Origin: Streptomyces sp. R33
GTDB lineage: Bacteria; Actinomycetota; Actinomycetes; Streptomycetales; Streptomycetaceae
DNA length: 64,000 nucleotides
Assembly: GCF_041200175.1 (NCBI RefSeq)
Contig: NZ_CP165727.1
Location: forward strand, 4,839,501-4,903,500
Reading direction: 5' to 3'
The notes under the pieces were generated by a model, which saw only the letters and a list, made by a program, of their open reading frames with translations, was not told the DNA's origin and searched no databases. A program made the position numbers and the translations under genes. This document shows positions 59,331 through 64,000 of this stretch, piece after piece (the stretch's first letter is position 1; each line of letters opens with the position of its first letter).

Positions 59331-59963
59331 GGCGCTCAGGACGGCGAGCTCGGCGGCCAGGTTGCGGCGGGCCGGGGCCTCCCAGTGCGTGGTGCCGTAC
59401 GGGGTGCGGAAGAGGCGGGGCAGCGCGAGCAGCTGGCGCAGTACGGCGGCCCGGCCGGCGCGGAAGGCGTCCTCGGGGACGAACCCGTACTCGGCGCGGA
59501 CTGCGGCGACGTACGCGGCGTACGCGTCCGGGCCGCCCGCCAGGACGGCCAGGTCCGCATCGCAGAGCGCCTCGCCGTTGGTGTCGCCGGGGGCCGGGTC
59601 GTGGGTGACGGTGAGCCGGACCAGGCGGGCCACCTCGGCGGTTCGGGCGGCGTCGATGCCGAGCTCGGGCAGGGCGCGCTCGGCGAGGGCGGCGCTGCGC
59701 TCCTCGTTCTCGGAGCGGTCGGGGCGGTAGACGGCGTCGTGGAACCAGGCGGCGAGCTCGACGGCGGCCGGGTCGGCGGCGTGCGGGGCGAGTACGTCGA
59801 GCCGCGCGAGTACGTCGGCCAGGTGCGCGGTGGTGTGGTACCGGCGCTGGGGCTCCGCCCAGGCGGCCAGGAGACGGTCGGCGTAGGGGGCGGGGTCGCG
59901 GTCGGGGCCGGCGCCTGCGGCGGTGGTGGTGGCGTGCCAGCGGTCGCGGAGGTCGGAGGTCAT
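59322..59963 (-). CDS. HD domain protein, predicted metal-dependent phosphohydrolase
   Basis: 213 residues from ATG 59963. RRYHTTAHLADVLARLD supplies the first His, LAAWFHDAVYRPDRSENEERSA the HD pair, and VTHDPAPGDTNGEALCDADLAVLAG the distal Asp, giving the H..HD..D metal set. Such small HD proteins act on nucleotides or other phosphates; the substrate is not known. It precedes the MFS gene on the same strand. Confidence 0.87.
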   Translation of the reverse strand: MTSDLRDRWHATTTAAGAGPDRDPAPYADRLLAAWAEPQRRYHTTAHLADVLARLDVLAPHAADPAAVELAAWFHDAVYRPDRSENEERSAALAERALPELGIDAARTAEVARLVRLTVTHDPAPGDTNGEALCDADLAVLAGGPDAYAAYVAAVRAEYGFVPEDAFRAGRAAVLRQLLALPRLFRTPYGTTHWEAPARRNLAAELAVLSAGE

Positions 59964-60027
59964 GGGCACATTGTGGGGGTGGCGTGTTTGTGCTGGTGAT
60001 GCGCGGGCGCGGGCCCGTACCCTTCAT

Positions 60028-60043
60028 ATTGGACTAGACCTAT
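60028..60043 (+). promoter_or_regulatory. DasR-like responsive element upstream of cutC
   Basis: attggactagacctat contains the core TGGACTAGACCT seen upstream of msiK and nagK, here on the plus strand. It is 27 bp before the cutC start, so probably over the promoter. Confidence 0.75.
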
Positions 60044-60069
60044 TTTCCGTATGTGAAGGATGGCATCGA

Positions 60070-60789
60070 ATGAGCAACCAGGCGCTGCTGGAGGTGATCG
60101 CCCTCGATGCCCGGGACGCGGTCGCGGCCCAGGCCGGCGGGGCGGACCGGCTGGAGCTGGTCACCGACATGGCGGCCGACGGGCTCACCCCGCCGCGCGA
60201 GACCTTCGCGGCGATCCGCGCGGCGGTCGACATCCCGCTGCGCGTGATGATCCGCCGTACGGACGGGTTCGCCGCCGGGCCGGTCGACCTGCTGGTGGAG
60301 CAGGCGCGGGCGCTGCGGGCGGAGGGGGCGCAGGAGTTCGTCCTCGGGTTCCTGACCCCGGACGGCAGCCCCGACCTGGCCGCCGTGGAGGCCGTCCTGG
60401 CGGAGCTGGAAGGCTGCCGCTGGACCTTCCACCGGGCGCTTGACCGGGCGGCGGACCGCGACCAGGCGCGCAAGACCCTCGCCGACCTGCCGGGGCTCGA
60501 CGCCTACCTGACGGCGGGCTCGGCCAACGGGGTCGACGCGGGTCTTCCCGTCCTGATCTCCGAGGCGGCACGCCGGGGAGAGCCGGGGTACGTGGCGCGG
60601 ATCATGGTCGGCGGCGGCCTCACCCTGGCGCACCTGCCGCGGCTGCGGGCCGCGGGCATCGACGCCTTCCACATCGGCGGGGCGGCCCGGCCGCAGGGGT
60701 GGGACGCCCCGGTCTCGGCGGCGGCGGTCGCGGAGTGGCGTAAGGCCCTTTCGCAGCCGCCGGCCGCCGGCCGCTTCGGTGACGGGTGA
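60070..60789 (+). CDS. cutC: CutC family protein
   Basis: 239 residues, a TIM barrel. LEVIALDARDAVAAQAGGADRLELV is the family signature, followed by VMIRRTDGF, FVLGFLTPDG, WTFHRALDRAAD and LTAGSANG. CutC was once named for copper homeostasis but that role is doubtful. ATG 60070 has GAAGGA upstream. The DasR-like site points to amino-sugar or wall-sugar metabolism rather than copper (inference). Confidence 0.9.
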   Translation: MSNQALLEVIALDARDAVAAQAGGADRLELVTDMAADGLTPPRETFAAIRAAVDIPLRVMIRRTDGFAAGPVDLLVEQARALRAEGAQEFVLGFLTPDGSPDLAAVEAVLAELEGCRWTFHRALDRAADRDQARKTLADLPGLDAYLTAGSANGVDAGLPVLISEAARRGEPGYVARIMVGGGLTLAHLPRLRAAGIDAFHIGGAARPQGWDAPVSAAAVAEWRKALSQPPAAGRFGDG

Positions 60790-60795
60790 TCAGCC

Positions 60796-61320
60796 CTACT
60801 TGCACTTGGGGCTGCTGAGTGCCTTGTCCACGCCCGCGTTGTAGCCGCGCTCGTAGTTCGGGTCCGGTTGCGCGAACCCCTGGTTGGCGGAATTCTCCTT
60901 GCAGGTCTTCAGTGTTTCGGACAGACCCCTCTGGAAGCCCGCGTTGTACTGGTCCTGGGCGTTCTTCTGTTCGGCCTGCTTGACGGTGCCGCAGCTGACC
61001 TTGTCGTCCTCGTTCGAGGCCGTCACCTTGCCGGCCGGGATGAACCCGCTGGTGGAGGCGTTCCCGTCGTCGTCGGCATTGGTGGCGAAGTTGAACTGGT
61101 GCGTCGCATTGCCACCGTGGACGGTGACGGTCGTCCCCGGCTGGGCTCCTGTGACCGAGACGTCGTACTTGCCCGTGGTGTTGGGGGTCTGCTTCACGCT
61201 GCACGTCAGGGAAGGCACCGCTGCCGCCTGCGCGGAAGCCGCCAGCAACGGTGCCGACCCGAGTGCCAGCGAGGACACGAGCACAGGCGCCAGCACGGCC
61301 AGTCGAATGCGGGGTTTCAT
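60796..61320 (-). CDS. Secreted hypothetical protein
   Basis: 174 residues from ATG 61320, behind AGGAAGGACG. The signal peptide ends near ASAQA-AA (about 33). The mature part has a beta-rich half (SLTCSVKQTPNTTGKYDVSVTGAQPGTTVTVHG) with an Ig-like look, then an Asn/Gln/Gly-rich helical half with repeated YNAGF/YNAGV units (DQYNAGFQRGL; YERGYNAGVDKAL). Four Cys (in SLTCS, VSCGT, TCKEN and the final PKCK) may form disulfides. No family recognised. It converges on cutC with 6 bp between stops. Confidence 0.8.
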   Translation of the reverse strand: MKPRIRLAVLAPVLVSSLALGSAPLLAASAQAAAVPSLTCSVKQTPNTTGKYDVSVTGAQPGTTVTVHGGNATHQFNFATNADDDGNASTSGFIPAGKVTASNEDDKVSCGTVKQAEQKNAQDQYNAGFQRGLSETLKTCKENSANQGFAQPDPNYERGYNAGVDKALSSPKCK

Positions 61321-61416
61321 CGTTCGTCCTTCCTCGGATGGATCACGCAAGAACCGGGCCCGGGGAGGTGTGAACACGTCCATCGTCCTGCCGCCCACCG
61401 GCCGTGTCCACCGGAG

Positions 61417-63525
61417 CTACGGAAGGGCAGGCCCGAGGGCTGCCGGCAACGCGGCGGCGTGCAGGACGTGCAGACCCGAGACGGCACGGGTGAGGCACAC
61501 GTAGAGGCGGCGCAGGCCGGTGCGTTCGTCGGGTTCGCCGGAGACGATCGCGGCGGGCTCGTCCAGCACCACGTAGTCGTACTCGAGGCCCTTCGCCAGC
61601 GACGCCGGCACCAGCGTCAGCCGGGCCCGCGCCGTCGTCTCCTCGCCCGGTGCCAGATACGGCAGTTCCGCCGCGCGCAGCGCCTCGGCCAGCTCCGGGA
61701 TCCGGGCGTCGGCCGCGATCAGGCCGGTCGAGCCCTCGTGGGCCAGCGCAGCGCGGCAGGCGTCCAGGACCGACGCCGTCAGGTCCGGCGTCGGCGTGAC
61801 GACCAGCGAGCCCGGGGTTTCGCGGACCGAGGAGACCGCGGCCAGCCCCGGGGAGATCGACGGCAGCAGCCGCGAGGCGTACGCGATCACCTCGCGCGGC
61901 ACGCGGAAGCCGGCCGTCAGTTCCTCCAGCGCCGCCTCCGGCTTGCCCAGGTGCGCCAGGGCCTCGTCCCAGCTGCGCGTCGCCCACGGGGTCGTGCCCT
62001 GCGCGAGGTCGCCCAGGACCGTCGCCGAGCCGGTCGTGCAGCGCCGGCCCACCGCCCGGTACTGCATCGGCGACAGGTCCTGCGCCTCGTCGAGGACGAC
62101 ATGGCCCAGCGAGTGCGTGCGCTCCACCAGGTCGGCCGCCTCGTCGATCAGGACCAGGTCCGCCGCCGACCACTTCGCCGACTTCACGCTCCGGAACGGC
62201 TTGGCCCACAGCAGGAGCTGCTGCTCCTCCTCCGACAGGACGCCCTCGGCGTGCTCCGCCAGGAACTGCGCGTCCGACAGCAGGCGCAGCACCAGCTTCG
62301 CCGGCTCCACCGCCGGCCACACCGCCTTGACCGCCGCCTTCACGGCGGCACCCCGGGCCACCGCGTCCTGGACGCGGTCGTCGGGCGCCTCGCCCGCCTG
62401 CTCCATCCGTACGAGCACGGTGTGCGCGATCCGCTGCGGCAGTGCGTCGCGGGCGGCGCCGTAGCGGATGTCCCGGTCGAGGAGCTCCGCCACGATCTCC
62501 TCGAGCTCGTACGCCGGGACCCGCCAGCGGCGCGAACCGCGCACCACCATCAGCGGCTCGGCGGGCATGCTGACGTGCGAGCGGACTGCACGGCGCAGCA
62601 CCTGCGCCATCCGGGCGTCGCCCTTGACGACGGCGGTCGCGGCGGCGTCGGTGCCGCGGATCTCCAGGCCGTCGCGTGCCACCAGGTCCTCGACGGTGGC
62701 CTGCTTGACCTCGAGCTCGCCCAGGGCCGGGAGGACCTGCTCGATGTAGTGCAGGAAGGACCGGTTCGGCCCGATGACGAGCGTGCCGGTACGGGCGAGC
62801 CGCTCGCGGTGGGCGTACAGCAGGTACGCGACGCGGTGCAGGCCGACCGCGGTCTTGCCGGTGCCGGGGCCGCCCTGCACGCAGACCGAGCCGGACAGGC
62901 CGGAGCGGACGATCTCGTCCTGCTCGGGCTGGATCGTCGCGACGATGTCACGCATGGGGCCGACGCGCGGGCGCTCGATCTCCTGCTGGAGCAGCTTGCT
63001 GACGGCGGCCGCCTCGGCGGGGTCGGAGAGGTGCTCGTCCTCGTACGCGGTGAGCTCGCCGCCCGTGTAGCCGAACCGGCGGCGCAGGGCGATGTCCTGC
63101 GGGTCGTTCTTGGAGGCCCGGTAGAACGGCTGGGAGACGGGCGCACGCCAGTCGATGACCATGGGGTCGCCGTCGGCGTCGTGGACGTGGCGGCGGCCGA
63201 TGTAGAACTGTTCGCCCTCCGCGCCCTCGGCCAGCTCCGCGCCGGGTGCGTGCAGGTAGTTGAGGCGGCCGAAGAAGAGCGGCGTGTGGGCGAGGTCGGC
63301 CAGCGCCTTGATCCGGTCGTCGATCTGGGCCTGGAGGACGATCGCGTTGACCCAGTTCGCGGTGACGTCGCGGATGTCGAGGGCCTCGACGTCCTCGCGC
63401 ATGGCGCGGAGCGCGGCGCGGGAGGCGGTGAGGTGGGCCTGCTCGCGGGCCAGGGGGTGGGCGCCGGAGTCGCCGTGGCTGTCGCTGTCGCTGTCGCTGT
63501 CGGTTTCGGGGGCGTGCGCGGACAC
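61417..63525 (-). CDS. HelD-family RNA polymerase-recycling ATPase (HelR-like)
   Basis: 702 residues. The UvrD-like core has Walker A GGPGTGKTA (about 216-224), VVLDEAQDLSPMQ as Walker B and RRLYVCLTRAVSGL as motif VI. The N-terminal coiled-coil arm (about 25-75) and the region FYIGRRHVHDADGDPMVIDWRAPVSQPFY are HelD hallmarks. HelD enzymes strip RNA polymerase from DNA, and streptomycete HelR also displaces rifamycins. Residues about 8-16 are an Asp-Ser repeat from a gctgtc microsatellite. HelD versus HelR cannot be fixed by eye. Confidence 0.88.
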   Translation of the reverse strand: MSAHAPETDSDSDSDSHGDSGAHPLAREQAHLTASRAALRAMREDVEALDIRDVTANWVNAIVLQAQIDDRIKALADLAHTPLFFGRLNYLHAPGAELAEGAEGEQFYIGRRHVHDADGDPMVIDWRAPVSQPFYRASKNDPQDIALRRRFGYTGGELTAYEDEHLSDPAEAAAVSKLLQQEIERPRVGPMRDIVATIQPEQDEIVRSGLSGSVCVQGGPGTGKTAVGLHRVAYLLYAHRERLARTGTLVIGPNRSFLHYIEQVLPALGELEVKQATVEDLVARDGLEIRGTDAAATAVVKGDARMAQVLRRAVRSHVSMPAEPLMVVRGSRRWRVPAYELEEIVAELLDRDIRYGAARDALPQRIAHTVLVRMEQAGEAPDDRVQDAVARGAAVKAAVKAVWPAVEPAKLVLRLLSDAQFLAEHAEGVLSEEEQQLLLWAKPFRSVKSAKWSAADLVLIDEAADLVERTHSLGHVVLDEAQDLSPMQYRAVGRRCTTGSATVLGDLAQGTTPWATRSWDEALAHLGKPEAALEELTAGFRVPREVIAYASRLLPSISPGLAAVSSVRETPGSLVVTPTPDLTASVLDACRAALAHEGSTGLIAADARIPELAEALRAAELPYLAPGEETTARARLTLVPASLAKGLEYDYVVLDEPAAIVSGEPDERTGLRRLYVCLTRAVSGLHVLHAAALPAALGPALP

Positions 63526-63573
63526 GGGGATGCCTCCAGCTGCTGATCGTTACGGGGATCGGTACGGAACGAA

Positions 63574-63598
63574 GCCCGCCGGTTTCCGTCCGGCGGGC
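63574..63598 (-). promoter_or_regulatory. Hairpin in the helD/helR leader, possible attenuator
   Basis: gcccgccgg and ccggcgggc form a perfect 9-bp stem around a 7-base loop; on the minus strand it is followed by ttcgttccg. It is about 50 bp upstream of the helD-like start. It has the look of a terminator inside a leader. Confidence 0.5.
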
Positions 63599-63850
63599 GG
63601 CTCTCCCCGAAACGGCGGCGGGAGGCGGCAAGAGCGGAGATTGTAGTCAGCGGGCAGCCGGGACGCGAACGCAATACCGGGACGTAAGTCCCTCCGGGGC
63701 GGGACGTCCGTACGGGTGTCATACCTGGGAGTGTCAGACCTCGGGCAGAGCCACTAGGGGGCGGCATGGGCCGGGAGGAGTAGGCGGGAGGGACTGCGGT
63801 TCCACCCGCAGGGCGATGTGATATCCGGGGCGAAAACGCACCATGGATAC

Positions 63851-64000
63851 ATGAGCACCGCAACCTTCACCCCGATCCAGGGCGGCCGCCCTAGCGGCGC
63901 CACCGCCACCTCCGACTCCCCTCCCCGCCACGTCGTGGGCAACGCCCTGCGCGCCGCGAAGGTCTTCGTGGCGGCCGCCGTGAGCGTCGTCGTGCTGGGC
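63851..64000 (+). CDS. Hypothetical protein with N-terminal membrane segment (partial)
   Basis: 50 codons from ATG 63851 to the window edge. The first 28 residues are Thr/Ser/Pro/Gly-rich and polar, then GNALRAAKVFVAAAVSVVVLG begins a hydrophobic segment, so it is probably membrane-anchored or exported. No family is recognisable from the visible part. It is divergent from the helD-like gene, with about 325 bp between them. Confidence 0.65.
   Translation, partial: MSTATFTPIQGGRPSGATATSDSPPRHVVGNALRAAKVFVAAAVSVVVLG

Noticed and set aside
63526..63850. Rifamycin-associated element before the HelR-like gene
   Set aside because: I searched by eye for a long palindrome of that type and found only the 9-bp hairpin, so HelR identity is not supported by a regulatory element.

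Overview
The window is chromosomal DNA from a Streptomyces (or a very close relative). Evidence: very high GC with codon third positions almost always G or C, mycothiol biosynthesis (MshA), a SenX3/RegX3-like PhoR-PhoP pair next to PhoU, CarD, an MsiK-type sugar ATPase, DasR-like operators, a CdgB-type diguanylate cyclase and a CIRCE-controlled solo GroEL. From memory, the gene order follows the S. coelicolor SCO4204 to SCO4316 core region; I could not check this by alignment.

Layout. 1-5.0 kb: N-terminal half of a secreted coiled-coil/C40-type protein (minus, cut by the window edge), a methyltransferase, mshA with an overlapping YbjN gene, and an MFS transporter. 5-11.7 kb: gpmA, two small zinc/cysteine-rich proteins, phoU with divergent phoR-phoP, an exact 71-bp duplication of the phoP 3' end, a lipoprotein and carD. 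12-18.9 kb: ispD-ispF-cysS-rlmB, a DoxX-like membrane protein, a nucleotidyltransferase and a secreted protein. 19-22.3 kb: msiK with a DasR-like site, a solitary TnpB with a probable omega-RNA end, and tRNA-Thr(TGT). 22.3-26.7 kb: amine-type FAD oxidase, GNAT, FBP-domain and pentapeptide proteins, a hypothetical protein, and the C-terminal scrap of an M4 metalloprotease.

26.9-33.5 kb: the heme/redox cluster senR-senS divergent from hbpS around a 22-bp palindrome, an M1 peptidase, GNAT, TerD, an ArfB-like hydrolase and a flavin reductase. 33.7-41.4 kb: cdgB with a BldD-like site, a carbohydrate-binding membrane protein, a PfkB sugar kinase, nagKA and a divergent sugar-binding lipoprotein sharing a DasR-like site. 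41.5-45.3 kb: otsB, otsA and gpgS (trehalose and glucosylglycerate-type metabolism). 45.4-49.8 kb: a SAM-I riboswitch in front of thrC, a ubiquitin-like sulfur carrier ending in Gly-Gly-Cys, a cold-shock gene and groEL2 behind two CIRCE elements. 50-64 kb: a discrete trpF, a beta-propeller membrane protein, a frameshifted Uma2 gene, an rpiR-murQ-PTS cluster for N-acetylmuramic acid with two RpiR-type operators, small hypotheticals, an MFS exporter, an HD protein, a DasR-sited cutC, a secreted protein, a HelD/HelR-like ATPase and the start of one more gene.

Two themes recur. First, amino-sugar and cell-wall recycling (nagKA, the divergent binding protein, msiK, MurNAc PTS/MurQ/RpiR, cutC) is linked by three copies of one 12-bp operator core. 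Second, global regulators lie close together (PhoRP, CarD, CdgB, SenSR, GroEL2/CIRCE). I see no CRISPR array, prophage or biosynthetic cluster. The accessory-looking items are the lone TnpB, the phoP tail duplication, the M4 scrap and the broken Uma2 gene.
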